Positions 16,395-24,699 of a stretch of 64,000 nucleotides of DNA are shown here, piece after piece; the first letter of the stretch is position 1; each line of letters opens with the position of its first letter. The notes under the pieces are model-generated. The model was not told the DNA's origin and did not search any database. It saw only the letters and a list, made by a program, of their open reading frames with translations. The stretch comes from JAFDVL01 sp031409955. Lineage in GTDB: Bacteria; Acidobacteriota; Blastocatellia; RBC074. The stretch is from contig JANNYF010000220.1 in assembly GCA_031409955.1 (NCBI GenBank), positions 1-64,000 of the forward strand, written 5' to 3'. The position numbers and the translations under genes were made by a program.

Positions 16395-17240
16395 ATGGCA
16401 AAAAGCTCGCCTATGGACTCCAAATCACAGACCTCACCCGAACACGTCCTCGACAAATATCGCATCGCATCAGAACCGTATTACCTGAACGTCAAAAACG
16501 AAGCGGACATTTTCGAGAAGGCGTATAAATCCAAGCTGCCCGTGATGCTGAAAGGCCCGACCGGCTGCGGCAAAACGCGCTTTGTGCAAGCGATGGCCTA
16601 TCGCTTGGGACGCCCATTGATAACCGTTGCGTGCCACGAAGATTTGTCGGCTACCGATTTGATCGGACGCTTTTTGCTCGAAGGCGAAGACACCGTTTGG
16701 CACGATGGCCCGCTCACGACTGCGGTGCGGCATGGCGCAATTTGTTATCTCGACGAAGTTGTCGAAGCGCGCAAAGACACCATCGTCTGCATTCACCCGC
16801 TGACCGATGATCGCCGTGAGTTGCCGATTGAAAAGCTGGGCCAACTCCTCCACGCCCCCGAAGATTTCATGTTGGTGATTTCGTACAACCCCGGCTATCA
16901 AAGCGTGCTGAAGGATTTGAAGCAATCTACGCGGCAGCGGTTTATTTCCCTCGAATTTGATTACCCGCCCGCCGAAGCCGAAGCGCAAATCGTCGCGCGC
17001 GAAGGCGGCATTGATGAAGGCTTAGCCCGCGATCTCGTGAAGATTGGCGAGAAGGTGCGGAACTTAAAAGGACACGGCTTGGAAGAAGGCGTTTCGACGC
17101 GCTTGCTGGTCTATGCCGCGCAAATGATTGCGAGCGGCGTGGACGCCGTGACCGCTTGTGAAATTGCGATTGCTTCACCGATCACGGACGATTCCGAATT
17201 GCAGCGCGGGATTCGTGAGATCGTTACAACAGTGGTTTAG
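16395..17240 (+). CDS. MoxR-type AAA ATPase (CbbQ/NirQ/NorQ family)
   Basis: This 281-residue AAA ATPase has Walker A GPTGCGKT (54-61), Walker B ICYLDE (116-121), and a CbbQ-type C-terminal region. Family members form hexamers that act with a VWA-domain partner to remodel or activate a metalloenzyme, for example Rubisco (CbbQ/CbbO) or nitric oxide reductase (NorQ/NorD). A VWA partner is encoded 1.9 kb downstream, but a restriction endonuclease and a methyltransferase gene lie between. The restriction gene starts 13 bases after this stop, so all are probably co-transcribed. No Rubisco or Nor subunits are in the window, so the client is unknown. Another ATG lies six codons in; the first was kept. 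Confidence 0.9.
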   Translation: MAKSSPMDSKSQTSPEHVLDKYRIASEPYYLNVKNEADIFEKAYKSKLPVMLKGPTGCGKTRFVQAMAYRLGRPLITVACHEDLSATDLIGRFLLEGEDTVWHDGPLTTAVRHGAICYLDEVVEARKDTIVCIHPLTDDRRELPIEKLGQLLHAPEDFMLVISYNPGYQSVLKDLKQSTRQRFISLEFDYPPAEAEAQIVAREGGIDEGLARDLVKIGEKVRNLKGHGLEEGVSTRLLVYAAQMIASGVDAVTACEIAIASPITDDSELQRGIREIVTTVV

Positions 17241-17253
17241 CCTTGAACGTAGT

Positions 17254-18189
17254 ATGCAAACGCCTGAGCTTTATGAAGAGCCGAATCACGAACACAATCT
17301 GATTATTGCGATTTGTCAGCGCGTAGACGGAGTTGGGAAGACGACAGCAGCGCACCTTGCCAGCTACTTTGACACGGTCACTCAGTTTATGAACTGTCAG
17401 GCGCAAGACCTGCTGGCGGTGACAAAAAAGAATGGCGCTTCGTTGCTCAAGCCAGAGCAGGCCAATGCGATCATTGCTCAGCGCGATGATTTCTTGCCTA
17501 CAGGAGTGACGGATATCCGGCAAATGTGGATCACGTATTTGATTCGTGATTTCGTCAAACGCGCTATTGAGGAAATCAACGACACCGATTTCGACAAGCT
17601 TCTGATAAATCCATTTCTGATTAAGGCTTTCAATTTTACTGACCATCGGGAAGTGATTTCTTTTTGCTTTTATCAGAAAGTCACGCGCTCAATCGTCACC
17701 TCGTGGGGCTTTACAGTTGAACGGATGGTGTTAGTTTCTGGTGGAATTCCGGTCAAAGGCGGTTTCGATATTTTGATTCGCAGGAAAGGTAAAGATCATC
17801 ACCTCCAGATTAAGACTAGCCCGAACACAATGGACTTCGATCAGGTGCAAAATCTTAACAATAACATCCGCAAATTGCAGGAAACTGCCAACAAAGTTGG
17901 GATGCTTGGCATAACTTATGGGATCAAGGACAATCATTTGAGCAGCATCATGCAAGGCGTTGATGGCTACCCAAAGAATGTGTTGGTGGGACATGAATTA
18001 TGGGACTTTGTTGCACAGGAAAAAGGTTATACAGCAAAGGTTTTAGATTGGGCATCTGCCGGGATGCCGCAAAATACGGACTTCAGTACGCTTTTAGAAA
18101 ATAAACGGCTAACTATTGTGAGTGATTGGGAAGCCAAATACGGAACTGGATTGGAGAGTATAGAAAAAGTTCTGAAACGTTATTTATAG
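17254..18189 (+). CDS. type II restriction endonuclease (possibly ApaLI-like)
   Basis: This 311-residue protein is encoded two bases upstream of a DNA methyltransferase gene, which strongly suggests a restriction enzyme. A helix-hairpin-helix-like segment (VDGVGKTTAAHLASYF) lies near residues 24-39. The probable PD-(D/E)XK core is GGFDILIRRKGKDHHLQIK, with Asp172 and an unusual Gln185-x-Lys187 in place of the usual Glu/Asp. I lean towards an ApaLI-like fold but cannot confirm it, and the site cut cannot be derived from sequence alone. ATG 17254 was chosen over an upstream frame start at 17158 that overlaps the ATPase gene. The gene is visibly A+T-richer than its flanks: a hand count gives 21 G/C in 60 bases at 17581-17640 against 37 in 60 at 16561-16620. 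Confidence 0.75.
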   Translation: MQTPELYEEPNHEHNLIIAICQRVDGVGKTTAAHLASYFDTVTQFMNCQAQDLLAVTKKNGASLLKPEQANAIIAQRDDFLPTGVTDIRQMWITYLIRDFVKRAIEEINDTDFDKLLINPFLIKAFNFTDHREVISFCFYQKVTRSIVTSWGFTVERMVLVSGGIPVKGGFDILIRRKGKDHHLQIKTSPNTMDFDQVQNLNNNIRKLQETANKVGMLGITYGIKDNHLSSIMQGVDGYPKNVLVGHELWDFVAQEKGYTAKVLDWASAGMPQNTDFSTLLENKRLTIVSDWEAKYGTGLESIEKVLKRYL

Positions 18190-18191
18190 CC

Positions 18192-19103
18192 ATGAAAACT
18201 ACTGAATTAGAGCTAGATCGAATTTTACATGGTGATTGCCGAGAACTGCTCAAGTCACTGCCGAGCGCCAGCATTGATTTGGTCATTACATCACCACCTT
18301 ATGCGGATCAACGCAAATCAACTTATGGCGGAATCGCTCCTGACAATTATGTTGAGTGGTTTCTGCCTATTGCGGCTGAGTTACTTCGCGTCCTAAAACC
18401 GAGCGGCTCATTCATTCTCAACATCAAGGAAAAGGTCGTTGATGGCCAGCGGCATACTTATGTCCTTGAGTTAATCGTTGAAATGAAAAAGCAGGGCTGG
18501 CTTTGGACAGAAGAGTACCTTTGGCATAAGCGCAATTGCTATCCAGGTAAATGGCCCAACCGGTTCCGTGACGCCTGGGAGCGTTGTTTGCACTTCACAA
18601 AAGAAAAGAACTTTGCGATGTACCAGGAAAGTGTGATGGTTCCAACTGGAGATTGGGCCAAATCACGGCTAAAGAATTTAAGCGAGACGGACAAACGCCG
18701 CGATAACTCGAAAGTGGAAAATGGATTCGGGAAAAAAATCTCGAACTGGATAGGCCGCGACATGGCGTATCCAACGAATGTCTTACACTTTGCTACGGAG
18801 TGTGGAAATAAAAGCCATCCTGCGACTTTTCCGTTAGAGCTTCCAAGTTGGTTTATTCGGCTCTTTACGCAACCAGATGATCTTGTACTTGATCCGTTCA
18901 TTGGTTCTGGAACTACAGCGGAGGCAGCAAAGCGGGCAGGTCGGCATTATCTTGGGATTGAACTCTCACCTGAGTATGTAGCCTTAGCGGAATCTCTGCT
19001 GTCTGGGCAACGCAGCGGGTGGCAACCACAGAATTTGGAGCCAACAGAACAATCAGGTGAGGCAACAGCGAAGCAGCCTCTAGCAGTGGGGTTGCCATTC
19101 TAA
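18192..19103 (+). CDS. beta-class DNA methyltransferase (N4C or N6A)
   Basis: This 303-residue methyltransferase has motif IV as TSPPY (residues 33-37) and, towards the C-terminus, motif I as DPFIGSGTT. The order, catalytic motif first and SAM-binding motif later, marks the beta class. The SPPY form is most often seen in N4-cytosine enzymes, although N6-adenine activity is not excluded. It should protect the host at the site cut by the adjacent endonuclease. ATG 18192 lies two bases after the endonuclease stop; the frame open to 18126 overlaps the endonuclease and is not used. The tail beyond residue 270 is Gln/Ser-rich and probably disordered. Codon use resembles the endonuclease more than the flanking genes. 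Confidence 0.9.
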   Translation: MKTTELELDRILHGDCRELLKSLPSASIDLVITSPPYADQRKSTYGGIAPDNYVEWFLPIAAELLRVLKPSGSFILNIKEKVVDGQRHTYVLELIVEMKKQGWLWTEEYLWHKRNCYPGKWPNRFRDAWERCLHFTKEKNFAMYQESVMVPTGDWAKSRLKNLSETDKRRDNSKVENGFGKKISNWIGRDMAYPTNVLHFATECGNKSHPATFPLELPSWFIRLFTQPDDLVLDPFIGSGTTAEAAKRAGRHYLGIELSPEYVALAESLLSGQRSGWQPQNLEPTEQSGEATAKQPLAVGLPF

Positions 19104-19121
19104 TGATTCGCTCAAAGTAAT

Positions 19122-22100
19122 ATGAACGATGAAAAGCGCACAGGCATTACAGGTTCTTTGCTGAAAGGCGTAACCCGCAAATCGGTCGAAGCCTTGGCTC
19201 GTTCGTTCGGCATTCAACCGAATGATCGCGCGTGGGTGACGATGGATGTGGGCGCTTCGTTGGCAGGCGTTTCGATCAAGGTCGCTACCGAGTTTTTCCG
19301 CGTCGTGCCGGAAGTCGCGCAACATCTGGAAAACGAAGACCTGCGCCAATGGGCCGAAGTTGGCCGCCGCATCGCACTCGACAATGCCGAAGAGGCGAAT
19401 GGGTTCTTTCACACCTCCGCGCAAACGTTAGCCGCCGTGCCTGTGAATTTGCGCCCGCAACTGATCGCGTTGTGCGGCAAGCAAATTGTTCTCTCGCCTT
19501 CGACCGCGCTCAATACGTTTTACGCCGCGCCGAAAACCATCGAAAAACTCGGCGAAACCGAAACGACGGACAAGCTTTTCAATATCGCCGTCGCCGTGGC
19601 CAATCGCTCCGTTAAGCACAGCACCGAAGTCTTAGCCGCCGCGCCCGGTGCCGTTTCCGCCTTGCATCAACTCGACGATTCCTTCAAACATCAAGACCTG
19701 CCGCTTACGAAACAAGCGTTGGAATTGGCGGAAAATTTTGCCAATCGCACGGGCGCAACGGCAGCCGAGTTTTTGTCGGTCTTGGGCGAAGGCCTGGGCT
19801 TCGTCAAAACATCAGGCGAAGCGCGGTTGTTGTATGAACAGACGACGGCGTTTCTCGAACGTGGTGGCGCGACGGCATTGCAATACTTCCGCGCGGCGAA
19901 ATCGGTGATGGAACAGAGTGATGCCGCGAGTTTTGAGAAATGGAACTTCGTGACCAAACGCGTAGCCGAAGAAGGAAACGCCCTGGTCTACGACTTTCTC
20001 AAACTCACGCCCAAAGTGATGTCCGCGTTGTCCGCCAATCAACGCCGCATCATCGGCGCCAAACAGCGCACGCCGGAACACAGCCTGGCGGTCATCAAAT
20101 CCGTGCTGGAAATGACCGAAGAGTTGGCGGACAACAGCGTCTATGTCGCGCTGGAATGCTTCAAATCTGCGCCGCGCGCGTTGGCTGCCGCTTCGCTCGA
20201 ACAGTTTCAGGCGTGGGCCAGAGCGGGCGCGGGATTGCATCGTCAAGATCGTCGCCGCGCCCAGGCGTATTACGCGCTGGAATCCAAAAGCAGTCAGGAA
20301 TCGTTGCGCGCTGCACGAGGCGGCCTTGCGCTCGAATCCATTTCGCAGTTGCTACGGCTGTATGTCGAAGGCTTGACCGGACGCGAATTATCCATTGCGC
20401 CGCTTGGTGCCGTGCCGGACGAAGCGCGCATCAGCGACGGGCAGACGATTCACCTGCCCGCGATGATCGCGGAGTTCGGCTCCGTCGAAGACGACTTTCG
20501 TTTGTACAAAGTCTTAGCCGCGCACGCCGCCGGGCAAATCGAATTCGGCACGCGCGACATCGGCACGCCGCCACTCCGCGCCGCATTGCAAGACGTAGAC
20601 GACTTCTTCCGCGACAAAGACGAAAGCCAAAGTCGCCTCGCAGATTCCGATGAGGTTGAGATTCCCGAAGAGTACATTCTGCGCCAACGGTTTCGCCCTG
20701 ACTTATCCGAAGCACATTTTGAGTTTGCCGATTTCAAATTCACGTTGTCGCGCTTTCCCCATCCTGGCTTAGCGACGCGCATTTTTACCACGCTAGAAAA
20801 CGGGCGCATTGATTCTCGCTTGCGCAAAGCCTATCGCGGCATTCGGCGTGATTTGAACTTTGTGCGCGCGCGGCTGATTGATAATCGCCCACCCGCCACG
20901 TCGTTGCCCGTAGATCAATTGCTCTACGAATTGCTGTTTCAACTCACGCTCTGCGGCGGTGTGATTGATCCGGTAGCGCGCAAAGCCTACGGCGACGTGA
21001 TCGGCGAATTTCATCGCATCATCGAAGAATGTTTGCATCAGGAAAATGCTTCGGTCGGAGACACGTTGATCGCTACGAAGCGTGTCTATGCCCTGCTGCA
21101 ATCGCCGCGCAACGAAGAGAACGCCGAATCTGAATCGGACGAAAAAGAAGAAGCGTCGGACAAAAATGAATCCGACGACTCGCAGGAAAACTCCGGCAAT
21201 CAGCAACAACAGGCCGTCGAGAAGCAGCAATCGCAGGCCAATCCTTTCAATCAATGGACCGAGGAAACCGACGACACATTGCCCGACGAAACTGAACTGC
21301 TCAGCGAAATGCTGCAAGCCGAGCGCCCTGAACAGGATTTGCAGGAAGGCGATCAAGCGTTCTTTTATGACGAATGGGATCGAGAGTTGGGCGATTATCG
21401 CGCGAAGTGGTGCCGCGTGATTCAGCGCGAAAACCGGCGCGGCATGCGCGATTTCGTCGAGCAAGTTCGTGCCAGATATTCCGGCGTGATCTCTTCGATC
21501 AAGCATCAATTTCAAATGCTGCGGCCCGAATCGCTGCGCAAAATCAAAGGCGAACTCGACGGCGAAGACTACGATTTACAAGCCGTGATTGACCGCCACG
21601 TAGATTTGCGCACAACCGGGCGCCCGTCAGATCGCGTTTACATTCGCCGCATCCGCCGCGAACGCGACGTAGCTGTTTCGTTCCTGCTCGACATGTCTTC
21701 GTCCACCGCGCGCACCATTACACGGCATCCGAATCAGCCGTACACGCGCCCCGGCCAAAAAATCATAGACATCGAAAAGCAAGGCCTGGTGCTGATGAGC
21801 GAAGCGTTGGAAGCCGTCGGTGACGCCTATTCGATTTCCGGCTTCACCAGCGAAGGCCGCCGCAATGTGAAATATTTCATCGTCAAACAATTCGGCGAAC
21901 GCCACTCGCCCGAAGTCGAACGCCGCATCGGCGGCATCACCTACCACAACAACACGCGTCTCGGCGCAGCGATTCGCCATTGCGCTGCCCAATTGGAAAA
22001 ACAATCCGCCCGCACAAAGCTGCTGATTGTCCTGAGCGACGGACGCCCCTACGACCACGACTACGGCGATTCCCGCTATGCCCGCGAAGACACGAAGATG

Positions 22101-22271
22101 GCCCTCCGCCAAGCCAAAACCCAAGGCATGACGCCCTTTTGCATCACGATTGACCGCGATTCGGAAGCGGAGTTGAAAGATTTGTATGGCGAAGTCGGCT
22201 ACACAATTATTGATGACGTGATGAGCTTGCCAGAGCGGTTGCCGGGGATTTATCGGAGACTGACGACGTAA
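19122..22271 (+). CDS. large VWA-domain protein (CbbO/NorD-like)
   Basis: This 1049-residue cytoplasmic protein is a partner-type for the MoxR ATPase. The N-terminal 400 residues are alpha-helical with degenerate repeats (for example TTAFLERGGATALQYFRAAK). A middle conserved region is followed by a highly acidic, Gln-rich linker at about 665-705. The C-terminal VWA domain starts near 850 with a perfect MIDAS motif, DMSSS at 857-861, and a later LIVLSDGRPYD. NorD/CbbO proteins combine similar N-terminal regions with a C-terminal VWA that binds the client while the ATPase remodels it. It begins 18 bases after the methyltransferase stop. It is larger than typical NorD or CbbO proteins, and its client is unknown. 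Codon use is like the ATPase gene and unlike the intervening restriction-modification genes. Confidence 0.87.
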   Translation: MNDEKRTGITGSLLKGVTRKSVEALARSFGIQPNDRAWVTMDVGASLAGVSIKVATEFFRVVPEVAQHLENEDLRQWAEVGRRIALDNAEEANGFFHTSAQTLAAVPVNLRPQLIALCGKQIVLSPSTALNTFYAAPKTIEKLGETETTDKLFNIAVAVANRSVKHSTEVLAAAPGAVSALHQLDDSFKHQDLPLTKQALELAENFANRTGATAAEFLSVLGEGLGFVKTSGEARLLYEQTTAFLERGGATALQYFRAAKSVMEQSDAASFEKWNFVTKRVAEEGNALVYDFLKLTPKVMSALSANQRRIIGAKQRTPEHSLAVIKSVLEMTEELADNSVYVALECFKSAPRALAAASLEQFQAWARAGAGLHRQDRRRAQAYYALESKSSQESLRAARGGLALESISQLLRLYVEGLTGRELSIAPLGAVPDEARISDGQTIHLPAMIAEFGSVEDDFRLYKVLAAHAAGQIEFGTRDIGTPPLRAALQDVDDFFRDKDESQSRLADSDEVEIPEEYILRQRFRPDLSEAHFEFADFKFTLSRFPHPGLATRIFTTLENGRIDSRLRKAYRGIRRDLNFVRARLIDNRPPATSLPVDQLLYELLFQLTLCGGVIDPVARKAYGDVIGEFHRIIEECLHQENASVGDTLIATKRVYALLQSPRNEENAESESDEKEEASDKNESDDSQENSGNQQQQAVEKQQSQANPFNQWTEETDDTLPDETELLSEMLQAERPEQDLQEGDQAFFYDEWDRELGDYRAKWCRVIQRENRRGMRDFVEQVRARYSGVISSIKHQFQMLRPESLRKIKGELDGEDYDLQAVIDRHVDLRTTGRPSDRVYIRRIRRERDVAVSFLLDMSSSTARTITRHPNQPYTRPGQKIIDIEKQGLVLMSEALEAVGDAYSISGFTSEGRRNVKYFIVKQFGERHSPEVERRIGGITYHNNTRLGAAIRHCAAQLEKQSARTKLLIVLSDGRPYDHDYGDSRYAREDTKMALRQAKTQGMTPFCITIDRDSEAELKDLYGEVGYTIIDDVMSLPERLPGIYRRLTT

Positions 22272-22310
22272 GAATAAGCGTCTAAAATTAGCCTTAGTAT
22301 TAAGTTTGGC

Positions 22311-22532
22311 TTATGTGTAGCCAGTTTGCATCGTCGCAGTCCGGCACATACGGCAGATTAGGTCAGCATTGGTGCGCTTGGCGTTGTACATGGCCGAATA
22401 GGTAGCTACGTAGTTTTTGAGTTTATGGACACCGCGAAAGCTGCGCAAGTAGGTCTGTAAGGCCGTGCCGCCACCTTCGCAGCTATTGCAGTGGACCTCG
22501 CGGTGGCCGTCGTCATCGTCATCCCGCGCCCA
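22311..22532 (-). pseudogene. C-terminal remnant of a transposase
   Basis: The minus strand reads ...GHREVHCNSCEGGGTALQTY, then LRSFRGVHKLKNYVATYSAM, then YNAKR, and ends in a stop at 22311. This is the C-terminal pattern of an insertion-sequence transposase of the kind with FRGVHK followed by YVA. An in-frame stop closes the frame at 22533-22535 and no start or upstream catalytic domain exists, so this is a dead fragment of about 73 codons. The exact IS family was not assigned. It abuts an integrase fragment on the other strand. Confidence 0.7.
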
Positions 22533-22599
22533 TTACCCGCGCCGTCACGGCCATGGCGCACGGTCACGATCTCCAACTCCGGCGGCGGTAGCTGCTCCA

Positions 22600-22764
22600 T
22601 TCGTCGGTGTTTTGCTGGGGCATCAAAACCTCAAAACCACCGAGCGTTATATGCACGCTCTGGACGAAGACAAACGCACTGCGATAGAAGCGCTGGAAAG
22701 GTTTGGTCAAAATATGGTCAATGGAGCCAAAGTGTTGAACTTTGAAAAGGCCTTAACTCATTGA
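22600..22764 (+). pseudogene. C-terminal remnant of a tyrosine recombinase
   Basis: The plus strand encodes FVGVLLGHQNLKTTERYMHAL followed by a helical tail and a stop at 22762-22764. GHxxxxTTxxY is the C-terminal box of phage-type integrases and includes the nucleophilic tyrosine. The rest of the catalytic domain (the RKHR residues) is missing upstream, where the sequence changes into transposase-derived DNA, so this is a fragment. It ends only seven bases before the 3' end of tRNA-Lys. Tyrosine recombinases commonly integrate into tRNA 3' ends, so a lost integrative element is plausible. Confidence 0.72.
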
Positions 22765-22770
22765 AAAGAT

Positions 22771-22846
22771 TGGTGGACCGTGCGGGACTCGAACCTGCGA
22801 CCCGATGATTAAGAGTCATCTGCTCTACCAACTGAGCTAACGGTCC
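22771..22846 (-). tRNA. tRNA-Lys(CTT)
   Basis: Read on the minus strand, the 7-bp acceptor stem GGACCGT pairs with ACGGTCC, followed by discriminator A and an encoded CCA (22773-22771). The D arm is GCTC...GAGC. The anticodon stem GATGA/TCATC encloses the loop CTCTTAA with anticodon CTT, and the T loop is TTCGAGT. All stems are complete. It decodes AAG. Its 3' end faces the integrase remnant. Confidence 0.97.
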
Positions 22847-22888
22847 ATCCGTGAGATGTTAAGTTTCTGAAAAGTCTGGTTTCGCACT

Positions 22889-22917
22889 TTGACTTCCCGA
22901 AAGCGACGTGCAAAATA
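22889..22917 (+). promoter_or_regulatory. candidate sigma-70-type promoter for the phosphate operon
   Basis: TTGACT at 22889-22894 is followed 17 bases later by AAAATA at 22912-22917, with a TATAA-rich stretch just beyond. It precedes the DUF47 gene by about 70 bases. The -10 match is poor, and no Pho box was recognised. Confidence 0.28.
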
Positions 22918-22989
22918 CTATAACTTATTGCACCTAAGCAAGAGTCGCGCGGTCAAAATGTAGCATCACTATCAATCAGGGGTATTTTT

Positions 22990-23616
22990 ATGTTTCGCCT
23001 TCTACCGAAAGAAGAGAAGTACTTTGACTTGTTCAATCAAATGACGGTTTACATCAAGGAATGCACAGCCTTGTTGCGGCAACTGTTTGCAGAGGATGTT
23101 TCCAAACACAGTGATTACGCCGATCAGATCAAAAAAATCGAACACGCTTGCGATGAAATCACTCACGATATTGTGCGCAAGCTCAACCAAACCTTTATCA
23201 CGCCCTTTGACCGCGAAGACATTCACGCTATTGCCAGTAAGCTGGATGACATCGTAGACAATGTCGAATATACCTCGCGCCGCGTCGTTCTCTTTCGAGT
23301 GGGCGCACCGACAACCGATCATGCGCTCCGGCTCACCAGCGTGTTGATTCGACAAGCGGAGCAGCTTGAAAAGGCGGTCAACGCCTTAGCCAAAAATGAC
23401 ATGAAAACCATTCAGGATTGCATCATTGCCATTCACACGCTGGAAAATGAAGGCGATGCGATTCATTATCAAGCGCTCAGTCAACTCTTCGCGGAAGAAA
23501 AAGACCCGATTAATTTAATTAAGTGGAAAGAGGTCTACGAAACGCTCGAACGCAGTATTGATAAGTGCGAAGACGTTGCCAATATCATCGAAGCGGTCAT
23601 GCTCAAGAACGCTTAA
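22990..23616 (+). CDS. DUF47 (PhoU-like) phosphate transport regulator
   Basis: This 208-residue all-helical protein of the DUF47/TIGR00153 family is related to PhoU. Recognisable blocks are YADQIKKIEHACDEITHDIV (metal-binding E..D/E..D pattern), TPFDREDIHAIASKLDDIVD, and the C-terminal ESIDKCEDVANIIE-type helix, here ERSIDKCEDVANIIEAV. Such proteins are encoded next to PiT transporters and are thought to gate low-affinity phosphate uptake. The PiT gene follows after 26 bases, in agreement. The protein is cytoplasmic, without signal or membrane segments. It is the first gene of a three-gene phosphate unit. Confidence 0.95.
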   Translation: MFRLLPKEEKYFDLFNQMTVYIKECTALLRQLFAEDVSKHSDYADQIKKIEHACDEITHDIVRKLNQTFITPFDREDIHAIASKLDDIVDNVEYTSRRVVLFRVGAPTTDHALRLTSVLIRQAEQLEKAVNALAKNDMKTIQDCIIAIHTLENEGDAIHYQALSQLFAEEKDPINLIKWKEVYETLERSIDKCEDVANIIEAVMLKNA

Positions 23617-23642
23617 CCTTCCTCGTCACCCCGAAGACGTTT

Positions 23643-24683
23643 ATGTTATCTACGTTCACCCTTGTTATCCTGATTGTCCTGATTGCGCTCGTGTTTGATT
23701 ACACCAACGGCTTTCACGATGCCGCCAATTCGATTGCGACAGTCGTTTCGACGCGCGTCCTTTCGCCGGGCAAAGCCGTCCTGCTGGCAGCCTTCTTCAA
23801 TTTCATTGCGGTCTTGTTGGGAACCAACGTCGCCAACAATATCGCCAAAGATTTTGTGGACATCACCAAAATAGATTTGTGGGTCATCCTGGCGGCGTTA
23901 ATCGGCGCAATTACCTGGAATCTGCTGACCTGGTATCTGGGCTTGCCCACCAGTTCCTCGCACGCGCTAATTGGCAGTTTCGCGGGAGCAGCGATTGCCC
24001 ATGCTGGCTTCGGTGTGTTGATTCTGCAATCGCGTTGGCCCAAAGGTTGGATGCCAACATTACTATTCATCGTACTTTCTCCGACCCTGGGGCTAATCGG
24101 CGGTTTGACGTTAATGACCCTTGTCTTTTGGCTGTTCAGAAATACCGCGCCTTCACGCGTTGATAAATATTTCCGTGTGGGGCAATTGTTTTCGGCCTCG
24201 CTCTTCAGCCTCTCGCACGGCAGCAATGATGCACAGAAAACGATGGGCATTATTTTTACGGCGTTGTTGATTGGCGCAAATTCAGACCCGGATGTCGCAG
24301 CATTATTCGGGAACAATACGACGAACGGGATTCCGTTTTGGGTCAAGTTTGCGGCGTTTGCGGCAATTGGGATGGGGACCTTGTCAGGCGGTTGGCGCAT
24401 CGTGAAAACAATGGGAACGAAAATTACCAAGCTCAAACCAGTGGGTGGCTTTTGTGCGGAAACCGGAGGCGGGCTGACCATTCTGTTTGCGTCCTATCTC
24501 GGCATTCCAGTTTCGACTACCCATACGATCACCGGAGCAATTGTCGGCGTTGGCTCCACGCAGCGACTTTCTGCCGTGCGGTGGGGCGTGGCGGGGCGCA
24601 TTGTCTGGGCGTGGGTCATCACGATTCCAATTTCGGCCAGTATTGCAGCCTTCATTTATTTCCTCACGCGAGTGCTGCAATAA
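23643..24683 (+). CDS. pit: PiT-family inorganic phosphate transporter
   Basis: This 346-residue membrane protein has about ten hydrophobic segments. It carries both PiT signatures: GFHDAANSIATVVSTR near the N-terminus and SLSHGSNDAQKTMGII in the second half. Two more conserved features, LPTSSSHALIG and PVSTTHTITGAI, mark the inverted-repeat halves of the fold. It imports phosphate (as metal-phosphate with protons, or with sodium). ATG 23643 opens the first membrane helix; the frame above it overlaps the DUF47 gene and is ignored. It sits between DUF47 and a PhoR-like kinase gene, whose start follows 16 bases after its stop. Confidence 0.96.
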   Translation: MLSTFTLVILIVLIALVFDYTNGFHDAANSIATVVSTRVLSPGKAVLLAAFFNFIAVLLGTNVANNIAKDFVDITKIDLWVILAALIGAITWNLLTWYLGLPTSSSHALIGSFAGAAIAHAGFGVLILQSRWPKGWMPTLLFIVLSPTLGLIGGLTLMTLVFWLFRNTAPSRVDKYFRVGQLFSASLFSLSHGSNDAQKTMGIIFTALLIGANSDPDVAALFGNNTTNGIPFWVKFAAFAAIGMGTLSGGWRIVKTMGTKITKLKPVGGFCAETGGGLTILFASYLGIPVSTTHTITGAIVGVGSTQRLSAVRWGVAGRIVWAWVITIPISASIAAFIYFLTRVLQ

Positions 24684-24699
24684 CCTCTCGGCTCAATCC

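Noticed and set aside
17326..17345. GVGKTT in the endonuclease as a Walker A ATP site
   Set aside because: The first glycine of GxxxxGK[ST] is an Arg. The context fits a helix-hairpin-helix DNA-binding segment better.
16395..22271. naming the ATPase and VWA genes norQ and norD
   Set aside because: No nitric oxide reductase subunit or denitrification gene is in the window, and the VWA protein is larger than NorD. Only the family type is supported.
22406..22600. 64-codon minus-strand open frame over the transposase remnant
   Set aside because: It is in the wrong frame relative to the recognisable transposase fragment and shows no protein pattern.
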